Source: Clostridiales bacterium UBA3953
GTDB taxonomy: Bacteria; Bacillota; Clostridia; Oscillospirales; CAG-272
Direction: 5' to 3'
DNA length: 37,090 nucleotides
Assembly: GCA_002385415.1 (NCBI GenBank)
Contig: DGDL01000096.1
Location: forward strand, 1 to 37,090
In this document: piece by piece, positions 1 through 8,232 of the stretch
How the letters are laid out: every line of letters begins with the position of its first letter
Numbering within the stretch: the stretch's first letter is position 1
Translations under genes and position numbers: made by a program
The notes under the pieces: generated by a model
What the model was told of the DNA's origin: nothing
The model's input: only the letters and a program-made list of their open reading frames with translations
Database searches by the model: none

Positions 1-19
1 AGATGTGTATAAGAGACAG
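1..19 (+). other. Residual Tn5 mosaic-end / Nextera adapter
   Basis: The first 19 bases are exactly AGATGTGTATAAGAGACAG, the Tn5 transposase mosaic end used in Nextera libraries. It is a library artefact left at a contig end, not genomic sequence. It puts an in-frame TAA (10-12) in front of the first gene, so any 5' extension read through it is meaningless. Confidence 0.96.
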
Positions 20-381
20 CTGTTATAGCGGTCGCAGAGCCCGGTGAAGAAGATGATCCTAATTCACCGAACTGGGGCAACCTTCGCGACGAGGATGGCA
101 ATGTGCCCACGCAGACATTTGATCTCAGCCATCTGCTTACCGGCAAGGACGGTAAAATTTATGTTTATATCAGCGACTGCCAGCCCGACGGAGGTTGGGG
201 AGGCCGCATCGCGTTCCCGAACGGTGTTCGCTTTACATCATACGGGCCTGACGCTGTTTTGACGACGTCGGATGTGGAGGAGCCGAAAGCTGCCCCCGCA
301 ACATTTGATAGCATGGCTGCCATGGCAGTGATTGCGTTTGCTTCGCTCGGCGCAGCAGTAGTGCTGAAAAAGAAGCGCTGA
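20..381 (+). CDS. C-terminal part of a membrane-anchored surface protein (5' truncated)
   Basis: The reading frame is open from the adapter junction to TGA at 379-381, so the 5' part of the gene is missing. An internal ATG at 103 lies inside this frame and is unlikely to be the true start. The visible part is about 120 residues, acidic and rich in Gly and Asp. It ends with a Pro/Ala linker (EEPKAAPATFDS), one hydrophobic segment of about 19 residues (MAAMAVIAFASLGAAVVL) and a basic tail KKKR. This is the layout of a Gram-positive C-terminal anchor, but no LPXTG or NPQTG-type sortase motif stands before the helix; APATF is the closest string. It may be a plain C-terminal membrane anchor or a substrate of a divergent sortase. 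The extracellular function is unknown. Confidence 0.75.
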
Positions 382-395
382 GAAACTAAGCTAAT

Positions 396-431
396 AAAAT
401 CCTCCGAAACTTCGCGTTTCGGAGGATTTTT
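396..431 (+). terminator. Rho-independent terminator of the surface-protein gene
   Basis: A 14-bp stem, AAATCCTCCGAAAC (397-410) paired with GTTTCGGAGGATTT (416-429), closes a 5-nt loop (TTCGC) and is followed by Ts. It lies 15 bp after the stop codon of the surface protein. Confidence 0.9.
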
Positions 432-444
432 GGCTAATTGAATA

Positions 445-485
445 AATCCCCACTGTCAGCCAAAGCGTGACAGGGGGATTTTGCT
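445..485. terminator. Second hairpin, probably the terminator of the convergent minus-strand operon
   Basis: AAATCCCC and CTGTCA pair imperfectly with TGACAG and GGGGATTT around a loop near 463-470. The hairpin sits between the convergent surface-protein gene and the glucokinase gene. It has T-rich flanks on both strands, so it could end transcription from either side. Confidence 0.6.
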
Positions 486-533
486 TTTGTGCTGGCAGGC
501 TGGTGGGCAGCCTTGCCGGCACATCATTTAGTG

Positions 534-1493
534 TTACTGCTGCTGTCTGCCGAGTGCTGCGGCGCCTATAATGCCTGCGTCGTTGCCAAGCTCGGCAATT
601 TTGATTTCAGTTTGTTTTTTAAGGTCACGGGTATACTGCTCTGCGTTGACCTTCTCAAGAAGCGGCTTGACAAGATAGTCGCCCTCGCGGCAGACACCGC
701 CACCGATGCAGAGAACCTCAGGCTGGAATATGTTGATTATGTTGGTTATACCGCAGGCAAGATAAGAGATGTACATGTCGACGACCTCGGCGGCTGCTCG
801 GTCGCCTTCCTTCATCGCTGCGAACGCGGTTTTGCCGCTGACATTGTCCAGCGATCCCTCGGCCATTTCCCACATGAGTGTGTCCTTGGTTTCGGACATT
901 TTTTCTTTCGTCATGCGGATAAGGCCGGTGGCAGAGCTGTAAGACTCCCAGCATCCTTTGCGCCCGCAGGTGCAGGGCTTGCCGTCGTACTCGATGACAA
1001 TGTGGCCGAGCTCCGCTCCGGCATAGTTGAAGCCCGAGTAGACCTTGCCATCAATAACGATGCCTCCGCCGAGACCGGTGCCCAGCGTGATCATTACGGC
1101 ATATCTTGTGCCGCGGGCTGCGCCGGCAAGCGCTTCGCCATAAGCGGCGGCATTGGCATCGTTTTCAAGATACACCTTTTCGATAGAAAGATGCTTGCGC
1201 AGCAGGTCTGCGATGGGGAAATCGCGGAAGGGCAGGTTGTTTGCGTAAACGACACGGCCTTCCTCGGGGTCGATACTGCCCGGCGCGGCGATACCCGCAT
1301 AAGCAACTTCGCTGAGCGGGATACCCGCACGCTCAAGCAGGTCGCGGCAAAGATTCGCCATATCAATGACGATTTCTTCTGCCGGACGCTGTGCTTTTGT
1401 GGGGACGCTGTCTTTTATAACAATATTGTTGTTTTCATCAACAACGCCCACTGCAATGTTTGTTCCACCAAGATCAATTCCAAGGTAGTACAT
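534..1493 (-). CDS. glkA: ROK-family glucokinase
   Basis: A 319-residue ROK-family sugar kinase, most likely glucokinase (ATP + glucose to glucose-6-phosphate, cytoplasmic). The N-terminal phosphate loop is DLGGTN (about residues 8-13). The catalytic-Asp motif is ENDANAAA, the ATP-binding stretch is GTGLGGG, and the ROK zinc site follows: a Glu-x-Gly-His helix (ELGH) and then CTCGRKGCWE with three Cys. The length is normal for the family. The start at 1493 has GGGAG about 10 nt upstream. It is the last gene of the minus-strand operon, 32 nt after mscL. Substrate is inferred from overall similarity to Firmicutes glucokinases; another hexose or ManNAc is possible, the latter because a UDP-GlcNAc 2-epimerase lies two genes upstream. 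Confidence 0.9.
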   Translation of the reverse strand: MYYLGIDLGGTNIAVGVVDENNNIVIKDSVPTKAQRPAEEIVIDMANLCRDLLERAGIPLSEVAYAGIAAPGSIDPEEGRVVYANNLPFRDFPIADLLRKHLSIEKVYLENDANAAAYGEALAGAARGTRYAVMITLGTGLGGGIVIDGKVYSGFNYAGAELGHIVIEYDGKPCTCGRKGCWESYSSATGLIRMTKEKMSETKDTLMWEMAEGSLDNVSGKTAFAAMKEGDRAAAEVVDMYISYLACGITNIINIFQPEVLCIGGGVCREGDYLVKPLLEKVNAEQYTRDLKKQTEIKIAELGNDAGIIGAAALGRQQQ

Positions 1494-1525
1494 AGCTTTT
1501 ACTCCCGTTTTTATATTTTATATAT

Positions 1526-2095
1526 TTAACTGTTGTTGGCTGATTGATTGTTTGACTGGTTTTTCAGAAGATCACGGATTTCAGAAAGCAGCAGTTCGAT
1601 ATTGGCTTCGCGCGCTTCGATAGAGGCTGCTTTGGATGCGGCATCGAGAGCGGCTTGATCTGCCGCCGCCTGTGCTTGCTCCGGTGAGGTTTGCGGCTGC
1701 AGGGGGGCAGCGGAGGCAGGTGCCGGTTTTTTCAAGGCTGTGGCAGCCGCACCGGCAGCCGCATTGACCTTGCTGCGGAAGTTAAAAATGATTTTGAGAA
1801 CTATAAACAGAGCGAGGGAGACAAGGAGGAAATAAATAATGCTCTGGATAACCTGACCGTATCCGATGGCGCACTCGGCAACTTCAACGCCGTCGACTAC
1901 TGCCGCGGGACGCAGGACAATTTTCATATCGGTGAAGTCAAGTCCGGCGGTCCCGTATGAAATTAAGGGCATGATAATATAGGTGACAAGCGCATTTACG
2001 ATGGCGGAGAAAGCGCCGCCGACGACAATACCAACCGCCATGTCGATGACATTACCTTTGAACGCGAAATTTTTAAACTCGTCGATAAATTTCAT
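1526..2095 (-). CDS. mscL: Large-conductance mechanosensitive channel MscL with long C-terminal tail
   Basis: A 189-residue MscL, the pentameric inner-membrane channel that opens on osmotic downshock. The N-terminal signature is clear (FAFKGNVIDMAVGIVVGGAF, TM1 with the pore Gly/Ala face). TM2 lies at about residues 80-105 (GQVIQSIIYFLLVSLALFIV), and the periplasmic loop is the usual short one. The tail is longer than in typical MscL of about 130-150 residues: an Ala/Pro/Gln-rich linker of about 60 residues (115-170) precedes the conserved terminal helix (ELLLSEIRDLLKN) that forms the cytoplasmic bundle. It starts 3 nt after the stop of the epimerase gene, so the two are translationally linked. 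Confidence 0.95.
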   Translation of the reverse strand: MKFIDEFKNFAFKGNVIDMAVGIVVGGAFSAIVNALVTYIIMPLISYGTAGLDFTDMKIVLRPAAVVDGVEVAECAIGYGQVIQSIIYFLLVSLALFIVLKIIFNFRSKVNAAAGAAATALKKPAPASAAPLQPQTSPEQAQAAADQAALDAASKAASIEAREANIELLLSEIRDLLKNQSNNQSANNS

Positions 2096-2098
2096 ATT

Positions 2099-3259
2099 TT
2101 ACGCATCCTCCGTAAAATAGCGGTATATAATATCCGAGATTCGCTCGGACGCGTGTCCGTCACCATAGGGGTTTTTCGCGCTGCTCATGCGCTCATAACG
2201 CTCACGGTCAAAAAGGAGCCGCTCAACGGCAGCGACAACATTGTTTTCATCGGTGCCGACCACTTCGACGGTGCCTGCACGCACGGCTTCGGGACGCTCG
2301 GTTTCGCTGCGCAAGAGCAGCACCGGCAGTCCGAATGAGGGCGCCTCCTCCTGCAGCCCGCCGGAATCAGTTAGACAAAGCCATGCGCGTGCCAAAAGAT
2401 TGTGCATGTCGGTCACGTCCACAGGTTCGCAGAGCGTGACATTTTCTATGTCCGAAAGGACGGGCAGCACGGCGCCTCTGACTGCCGGATTGGGATGCAT
2501 TGGATAGACAAAACGCAGCTCGGGATGCGAGCCCGCAAGCCGCTTCACCGCCCGGCAAACAGACGCTATGCCGCCGTCAAGGTTTTCCCTGCGGTGAGCG
2601 GTCAATACGACGAGTTTTTCTCTGTCCCCGCGGCGGGGCAGATTTTGCAGTGCCTCGCTTTTGAATGTGTAGTCCTCTGACACAGTGTAGGCAAAAGCGT
2701 CGAGCGCGGTGTTGCCCGTAACGTAAACGTTTTCGGTAATGCCTTCGCGGGCGAGGTTTTCCCGGCTGTCCTCTGTAGGTGAGAAGTGAAGGGTCGCGAG
2801 CCGACCGGTCAGCGTGCGGTTCATCTCCTCGGGGAAAGGCGAATATCTGTCCCAAGTGCGCAGGCCCGCCTCGACATGGCCGACAGCAACCTTGCGGTAA
2901 AACGCCGCAAGCGCGGCAGCGAAACTCGTGGTCGTGTCGCCGTGGACGAGCACAATGTCCGGGGTATACTCGCCGAGTATATTGTAAACACCTTCGATTA
3001 CGCCGGAGGTTATCTGCGCAAGTGTCTGACCCTGGCGCATCAGATTGAGGTCATAATCGGGAGTGACACGAAAAATATCGAGCACGGAGTCGAGCAACTC
3101 GCGGTGCTGTGCAGTGACAAGCACCTTCGGCTCAAAACGCGGGTCGGCATCAAGCAGCCGCGCGAGCGGACACATTTTGATTGCCTCCGGTCTGGTGCCG
3201 AACACAGTTAATACCTTTATCTTTTCACCTTTTTGCTTTTTGATTCTGTCAACAGGCAT
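2099..3259 (-). CDS. wecB: UDP-N-acetylglucosamine 2-epimerase (non-hydrolysing)
   Basis: 386 residues. The enzyme interconverts UDP-GlcNAc and UDP-ManNAc for teichoic-acid linkage units or capsule. Motifs in order are FGTRPEAIKM near the N-terminus, TAQHRELLD, VHGDTTT, GHVEAGLRT with PFPEEMNR, TAHRREN, MHPNP, and the nucleotide-binding DSGGLQEEAPSFGLP followed by TERPEA. The length fits the family (about 370-390). The chosen ATG has AAGGGA about 9 nt upstream; it adds about 15 Lys-rich residues before the conserved core, and I see no better start. It lies 26 nt after mrnC and 3 nt before mscL. The Gram-positive symbol mnaA would serve equally. Confidence 0.95.
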   Translation of the reverse strand: MPVDRIKKQKGEKIKVLTVFGTRPEAIKMCPLARLLDADPRFEPKVLVTAQHRELLDSVLDIFRVTPDYDLNLMRQGQTLAQITSGVIEGVYNILGEYTPDIVLVHGDTTTSFAAALAAFYRKVAVGHVEAGLRTWDRYSPFPEEMNRTLTGRLATLHFSPTEDSRENLAREGITENVYVTGNTALDAFAYTVSEDYTFKSEALQNLPRRGDREKLVVLTAHRRENLDGGIASVCRAVKRLAGSHPELRFVYPMHPNPAVRGAVLPVLSDIENVTLCEPVDVTDMHNLLARAWLCLTDSGGLQEEAPSFGLPVLLLRSETERPEAVRAGTVEVVGTDENNVVAAVERLLFDRERYERMSSAKNPYGDGHASERISDIIYRYFTEDA

Positions 3260-3285
3260 TGTATTGTTTCCCTTAATCGTAATTT

Positions 3286-3678
3286 TTAAGACTTGCTCTC
3301 ATTTTCTATAAATCCGGCCTCAAACAGCTGCTTGATGCGTGCCATCTCTCCTTTGAGGTACAGATAGCCGAAAAGCGCCTCAAGCCCGGTCGCGCGGCGA
3401 TATTCGCCGTGGGTTGCCGATTTTGGCGGGGTCAAATCGCCGGTATTGCGCCCCCGTCTGAACACATCGGCTTCCTCGGGTGAGAGCAGAGGCAGGATTT
3501 TTTCGACGGCGCGGCTTTGCGCGACCGCGGTAACATAATGTAGCGCCTCTCTGTTAAGGCTGCCCAGCGAGGTTATGCCCCGTTCGAGCAGGGTAAGTCT
3601 GACGGCGACCTCGAACACCGCGTCGCCGAGATATGCAAGGGCGCCGCCCGGTAACATTGTAATTTCACTGTTTGTCAT
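3286..3678 (-). CDS. mrnC: Mini-ribonuclease III
   Basis: A 130-residue Mini-III RNase, an RNase III catalytic domain without the dsRNA-binding domain. In Firmicutes it trims the ends of 23S rRNA precursor. Visible signatures are LAYLGDAVFEVAVR (catalytic Asp), RRGRNTG and, near the C-terminus, EYRRATGLEALFGYLYL with the acidic catalytic residue. The length is standard. Its ATG overlaps the stop of the upstream transglutaminase gene by 4 nt (ATGA at 3675-3678), so it belongs to the same transcript. In many Firmicutes this gene follows cysS; here the neighbour differs. Confidence 0.93.
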   Translation of the reverse strand: MTNSEITMLPGGALAYLGDAVFEVAVRLTLLERGITSLGSLNREALHYVTAVAQSRAVEKILPLLSPEEADVFRRGRNTGDLTPPKSATHGEYRRATGLEALFGYLYLKGEMARIKQLFEAGFIENESKS

Positions 3679-6600
3679 ATTGTATGTTTGATGTGGCGAT
3701 ACCAGATTTTCTTCAGCGGATTAAGATTACTGTAAACAATATTTGATAGCGCAACGAGGAATTGTGCACAGTCGCGCAGCTCGTCGGCAGACATTCCGGG
3801 GCCGAACTCCTCGCGCTGGATAGAATCGAACAGACGCGCATAATCGACATCGGCAACATTGATTTGCGGCGCGGCAAGCTCGCCTTTTGCGCCTGTAAAC
3901 TCGTCTGCCACGCCGAGCGAGCCTGTGCGCTTTTTGAGTTTTTTATCGGTCGTTTTGCGCATTTTCGCTGCTTTCTTTTCGGCGCCCGACGCGGTGAGTT
4001 TAGAAACAATGCCGCCTATGGGGCCGGGAAGCTTAATTTGTCTTTCTGGCAGGACCGGCTCTTCTCCGCGCAGCACACGCTCGCAACGCGCGCGGTATTC
4101 GGAGGGCAGCTCACCCGTGCGCGGACGCAATCCGGCGGCTGCAAGCGCTGCCGATATATAGTCTATAATCGCAAAAGCGGTGGCCCGGCGCTCGTCGCCC
4201 TCGGGGAAGCTGCGCAGCGCAGTTTCGATATATTTTTCGCGGAGATAGCGCGCCTCAAGCGTCGAGACAACAAATTTGCGGACAAAGTATATGGCAGCAC
4301 CCAGTGCGGCGACGACTGCAAGCGCTATAGCAATGACGGCGACAAGCTGTGCAATGTCAAACGTGTCGGCCGCTTTGTCGTCTTCGAGGTCGATGTCCTC
4401 GGGTTCGATGTATTCAGGGGTTTCATACCCGCCGGAAATTGGATTGACATTGAGCGAGAAGTGCTCGTACATGCCGGCATAATATTCGGGCGTGGTTTCA
4501 AATGTCAGCCAACCGATGTCGTCGACATAAACTTCAATCCAAGCGTGAGCGTTGAAGTCGCGTACCGTGCAGACATAGCGCCCCTCGCCCGCGACCGATT
4601 TGTCCAGCTTGAAATCCGGCGCTATATAGCCTTCGCAGTAGCGTGTCGGCACGCCGAGCGTGCGGAGCATCAGCGCGGCTGCGGTGGCGAACTGAACGCA
4701 GTATCCTTCTTTCGTGTCGGACAGGAAGGCTTCAACAGAGCCCAGCTTGTCGCTTCGCGGCTCTTTGGGTGTAAGCGTATATGTGTAGTTGTCCTTGAGA
4801 TAGTCAATGACAGCCATTACTTTTTCGTATGTTGTAATTTGCGATAAAGCGCCGATTGCATTTACCGACATAAATTGGCCGCCCGTTTCGATGTAGAGCT
4901 TGCCGTCAAAGACCCGGAGCCCCGCACTAAGAGTTTCGGGGTCCAGCCTAAGTTCGGGGTGTGCGTCAGCGAGTGCGGTTAAGGCAAGCTTGAAAAGCCC
5001 GCTGCTTTCGGATTCCGGTACGGACGTATAGATGTCGTGCACATGTACTCCGTAACTGTCGGCTGTTGTGAAACGCCTGTAAAACTCGGTGCGCTCGACT
5101 TCGTCCATCGCATACCAGCGCTCGTAAGCATTGTCGTCGGCCAAAATCTCCAGCCCGAGCGCGAGTATATCGGTTTTGACGAGATCGCCGTAATATGTGC
5201 CGTCGACCATCGTTCGCTCGATGTAGCTGCGGCAGATGTTGTAATAGCTTCGCAGCGCCGTGAGGTTTCTGAACACATTTTCGTGGCGATATGACTGCGC
5301 ATACGACAGCACGCGGTATGACTTGTTGAAGTTGAACCATGAAGTGGTTATTATACCGTCCGAGTGATCGGTATATTCTTCGTTATAAGCATTTTCGCCG
5401 GTGCCGCCAAACGAAAGCAGTGCAATATCGGGGTCATAGCGCGAGGGCAAAAACAGCAGGTTGCCGGACGAAGAAAGCAGTTTAATGTCAACGGGGGTGG
5501 TGATAAAACCGTAATCGTAGCGTGTGGTGTATGATGTATAGTTTGAAATCCCCGACAGTTTGGGGTTTACGGTATCGAAAAAGTTTTTTGCTATCCGCTC
5601 TCCTACAAAGCCAAAGCCGAATTGACTGAAAAAACTCGAAATTTCATTTTTTTGCGGCACAAGCCACCTGTCATTTTCGAATGTGCTTGAAACAAAGCTG
5701 CGTAATAAGAGACAGGTATTATAGTTTGTGCGCACCTCGAGCACTTTGGCGCCGGTAAAGAATCTGTCGCTTGCGGTCGTGCTGCGGGAGGTGAGCAGGT
5801 CCATCTTGCCGAGATAGCCGAGGTCCGAAAAATCGGGAGCGTCGCCGATTATAACCGACGAAAGTATCTGGCGCGCTATTTCCATCTTGTTGTTGATGGA
5901 CTCGATTTCGTCCCATTTTTTGCGTATAGACATTGTAGGCATCAGCAGCACCGCAAATGCGACTATCATTGCGGCAAGCCCTGCAAAACCGCCAAGCGCG
6001 GAGCCTCGTGACTGGCCTGCAAGCCCGCGCGGGCGGGATTTGGTGTCAGCGGCTATTGTGCTGTCAGAGTGCGCTTGCCGTTCGCTTTGCACTTCGGGCG
6101 GTACGGTTGCGCCTGCGCGCGATTTTTTGCCGCTTGGCTCGGGCGCTTCGCGGAAGAAGCTCTCATAAGCGCGCATCACTGCAAGCCCGCAGAAGGAAGT
6201 GAGCATGAGCGTAAAGCCCCAGCTCCTGCCGACAAGGTTGTATGTGAAAATCACGATGCATATAGCGCCCCACGCTATAATTATCGGCAGCATGTGCACG
6301 CGCTTTACGCAGGACAAAGTGACAATCACGGCAAGCAGTATAGAGATAAAGACCAGACCGGTCAAAACAAGGTCGGCCTGTTCGGTCGAAACGGGAAGCT
6401 GCGACATGTCTATATCGACTATAGCCGGTGCGCGGTAGCCGAGCGACGCCAGTCTGGCGCCGATGCCGTTATAAAGTGTCAGCAGTGAGGCTGTGGTATA
6501 TTCAATCGGTTTGCCGGTGAATACGATAAATAGTGCAGCCGAAAGCGCGGTACCCCCAAAGGCTATGAGCGTGCCTATGCGGTTATATACCGCTATGGCA

Positions 6601-6863
6601 AGCAGAGCCACGGGGATAAGTGAGGCCAGCGCGAGAAATTTGCCGTCCACCTCGAAAAGAAACGCATCACAGATAAACAGCAGCAGCCCAAAAACCGCAA
6701 GCCATGCCGTAAATGCGCGACAGGCATACCCGATAACCGCGGTGCCGGGTTTGGTGCGCTGCATCTCGGGAAGATAAAGGTATTTATGCGGAATCCGGCG
6801 CTTTTCTTTGCGCTGTTTCCACGGAGTGCTTCTGCGTTTTCTTAGTTTTACCGCTTCATCCAT
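3675..6863 (-). CDS. Transglutaminase-domain membrane protein (TgpA/YebA type)
   Basis: 1062 residues, the third partner of the MoxR-DUF58-transglutaminase module. The N-terminal third has several hydrophobic segments (about residues 45-245, then about 290-312). Next comes a long extracytoplasmic region with the transglutaminase core: Cys722 in EGYCVQFA, His773 in NAHAWIEV, and Glu789 in TFETTPEYY where many family members have Asp. Then follow one TM helix (about residues 845-870) and a cytoplasmic C-terminal region resembling DUF4129. The substrate is unknown; the family is often linked to the cell envelope. A 61-nt gap separates it from the DUF58 gene and it overlaps mrnC by 4 nt. No strong ribosome-binding site precedes the ATG, only GGAT. 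The protein is intact. Confidence 0.9.
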   Translation of the reverse strand: MDEAVKLRKRRSTPWKQRKEKRRIPHKYLYLPEMQRTKPGTAVIGYACRAFTAWLAVFGLLLFICDAFLFEVDGKFLALASLIPVALLAIAVYNRIGTLIAFGGTALSAALFIVFTGKPIEYTTASLLTLYNGIGARLASLGYRAPAIVDIDMSQLPVSTEQADLVLTGLVFISILLAVIVTLSCVKRVHMLPIIIAWGAICIVIFTYNLVGRSWGFTLMLTSFCGLAVMRAYESFFREAPEPSGKKSRAGATVPPEVQSERQAHSDSTIAADTKSRPRGLAGQSRGSALGGFAGLAAMIVAFAVLLMPTMSIRKKWDEIESINNKMEIARQILSSVIIGDAPDFSDLGYLGKMDLLTSRSTTASDRFFTGAKVLEVRTNYNTCLLLRSFVSSTFENDRWLVPQKNEISSFFSQFGFGFVGERIAKNFFDTVNPKLSGISNYTSYTTRYDYGFITTPVDIKLLSSSGNLLFLPSRYDPDIALLSFGGTGENAYNEEYTDHSDGIITTSWFNFNKSYRVLSYAQSYRHENVFRNLTALRSYYNICRSYIERTMVDGTYYGDLVKTDILALGLEILADDNAYERWYAMDEVERTEFYRRFTTADSYGVHVHDIYTSVPESESSGLFKLALTALADAHPELRLDPETLSAGLRVFDGKLYIETGGQFMSVNAIGALSQITTYEKVMAVIDYLKDNYTYTLTPKEPRSDKLGSVEAFLSDTKEGYCVQFATAAALMLRTLGVPTRYCEGYIAPDFKLDKSVAGEGRYVCTVRDFNAHAWIEVYVDDIGWLTFETTPEYYAGMYEHFSLNVNPISGGYETPEYIEPEDIDLEDDKAADTFDIAQLVAVIAIALAVVAALGAAIYFVRKFVVSTLEARYLREKYIETALRSFPEGDERRATAFAIIDYISAALAAAGLRPRTGELPSEYRARCERVLRGEEPVLPERQIKLPGPIGGIVSKLTASGAEKKAAKMRKTTDKKLKKRTGSLGVADEFTGAKGELAAPQINVADVDYARLFDSIQREEFGPGMSADELRDCAQFLVALSNIVYSNLNPLKKIWYRHIKHTI

Positions 6864-6924
6864 TTTATATCCGTATGTTTAAAAGTGTATAAGTTTAAAA
6901 TCCAGATCATATAGCATTGCCCGC

Positions 6925-8232
6925 TTATGTTTTTGCATCTTGGAAAGTTATGTCGGCCGTGACGACGGCAATGCCCGCTTCGCTTAACTGGCGTTTGCAC
7001 AGTTCAGAGGTTTCGCGGTGCGAGTCTCGTCTTTCGGGCAGTATATGTGCGGATGGGTCGAAATACATATATCCGACCGCGCCGCGTGCCGCAAGTCCGC
7101 CGAACATGCCGGCGGCAGCCGTTATTCCGCGCACGAGCTTTGCATCCATGCGCGCCGAAACGAAAAGTACGGTAACGCCCTGGGTTTCGGACACAAGCGC
7201 CGCCATGCGCGTGAAATCGTGCTCGTCGTCGGGCGGGCAAAGCTGAGCGGTGGCAAAAACCGTGAAAATGCGGTCAAGGTCTTTTACAGACTCCATTTCG
7301 GCAGTCTGTATGTCGCCTTGCGTGCGGCCGTCGTACCATATCATCGTGACATTGTTTCCGCTTTCGAGCTCACCATGCGCGGCTGCAAGCGCAAGTTCAA
7401 TGACCCCGTCGGCAACATATTCGGCGATGTCGTCCTCATAACCGCCTTCCGACGGGTCGGCATAGCGCGCGGTGTCGACAAAGATGTAGACCCTGTTGCC
7501 CGAGTTCATCGCGTATTCCTTGACGACAAGGTCCTGAGTTTTGGACGACAGGTTCCAGTGGATGCTTTTGATATGGTCGCCGTTGCGATACTCGCGAATG
7601 TCCGAAAGCTCCGCGCGGTCGATACCGCTGAGCGTTAAAATCGAGCTTGTGTTGACATCGGACGCCGCATGCGAACCGCTGCGGTCAAGCGAGAGCCGGC
7701 GGGGCATGACAAACACGGTCGTAAACGTGTCGGCGGTCACGCGCAGGCGAAACATGCGGAACGGGTCATAAACATAAATGTCCGAAACGCCTATCTCATA
7801 CTCGCCTCGATATGGGAAAGTGACGGTCTCCGACAGATCGTAATAACCGAACGGCACAAGCGAAACTCTGACCCTGCGCCCGATGCAGCGTACTGCACGT
7901 TCCGACGGGAGTATAATGTCAATCTCCGCAAACGGGACGGGCAAAACAGAATCGTTTGCCACCGTCAGCCCGAATCGGACGGGTGTGAGTTTTGGCACCT
8001 CGTCCGAGCCGCGCTCGACATATACTTTTACGTTTGCCGAGGCAATGAAAAGATACGCAAGCGTAAAAAGCGGCAGAAGGAGCAGAAATACAAACAGCAC
8101 CGCCGAAATGGGCGAACGCAATGCCTGTGTGAAAATCAGCGCCCCGGCCAATAGCAAAACGTAAAGCGCGAAATTCGGGCAAATCGCGAACTTCAGCCTC
8201 CGCTTGGGAGGCACGACGGCATGGTCTTTCAT
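6925..8232 (-). CDS. DUF58 domain protein
   Basis: 435 residues. Two adjacent hydrophobic segments (about residues 22-65) anchor it to the membrane; the rest is soluble. The DUF58 signature is present in the middle: DIREYRNGDHIKSIHWNLSS followed by LVVKEY. A vWA-like fold follows (VYIFVDTA, later VTVLFVSARM). DUF58 proteins occur with MoxR ATPases and transglutaminase membrane proteins and are thought to work with them in envelope-associated assembly or stress functions; the molecular role is not established. The ATG overlaps the end of moxR by 4 nt (8229-8232), which indicates translational coupling. Confidence 0.92.
   Translation of the reverse strand: MKDHAVVPPKRRLKFAICPNFALYVLLLAGALIFTQALRSPISAVLFVFLLLLPLFTLAYLFIASANVKVYVERGSDEVPKLTPVRFGLTVANDSVLPVPFAEIDIILPSERAVRCIGRRVRVSLVPFGYYDLSETVTFPYRGEYEIGVSDIYVYDPFRMFRLRVTADTFTTVFVMPRRLSLDRSGSHAASDVNTSSILTLSGIDRAELSDIREYRNGDHIKSIHWNLSSKTQDLVVKEYAMNSGNRVYIFVDTARYADPSEGGYEDDIAEYVADGVIELALAAAHGELESGNNVTMIWYDGRTQGDIQTAEMESVKDLDRIFTVFATAQLCPPDDEHDFTRMAALVSETQGVTVLFVSARMDAKLVRGITAAAGMFGGLAARGAVGYMYFDPSAHILPERRDSHRETSELCKRQLSEAGIAVVTADITFQDAKT

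Noticed and set aside
489..1529. Plus-strand open frame of 346 codons
   Set aside because: It lies antisense to the ROK glucokinase, whose catalytic and zinc motifs are complete; the plus-strand translation shows no family features.
3762..4847. Plus-strand open frame of 361 codons
   Set aside because: It is antisense to the transglutaminase membrane protein and results from the high GC content and codon bias of that gene.
5705..5716. AATAAGAGACAG, partial match to the Tn5 mosaic end
   Set aside because: Only about 10 bases match, and the reading frame of the transglutaminase gene continues through it without disturbance, so it is chance and not a chimeric junction.
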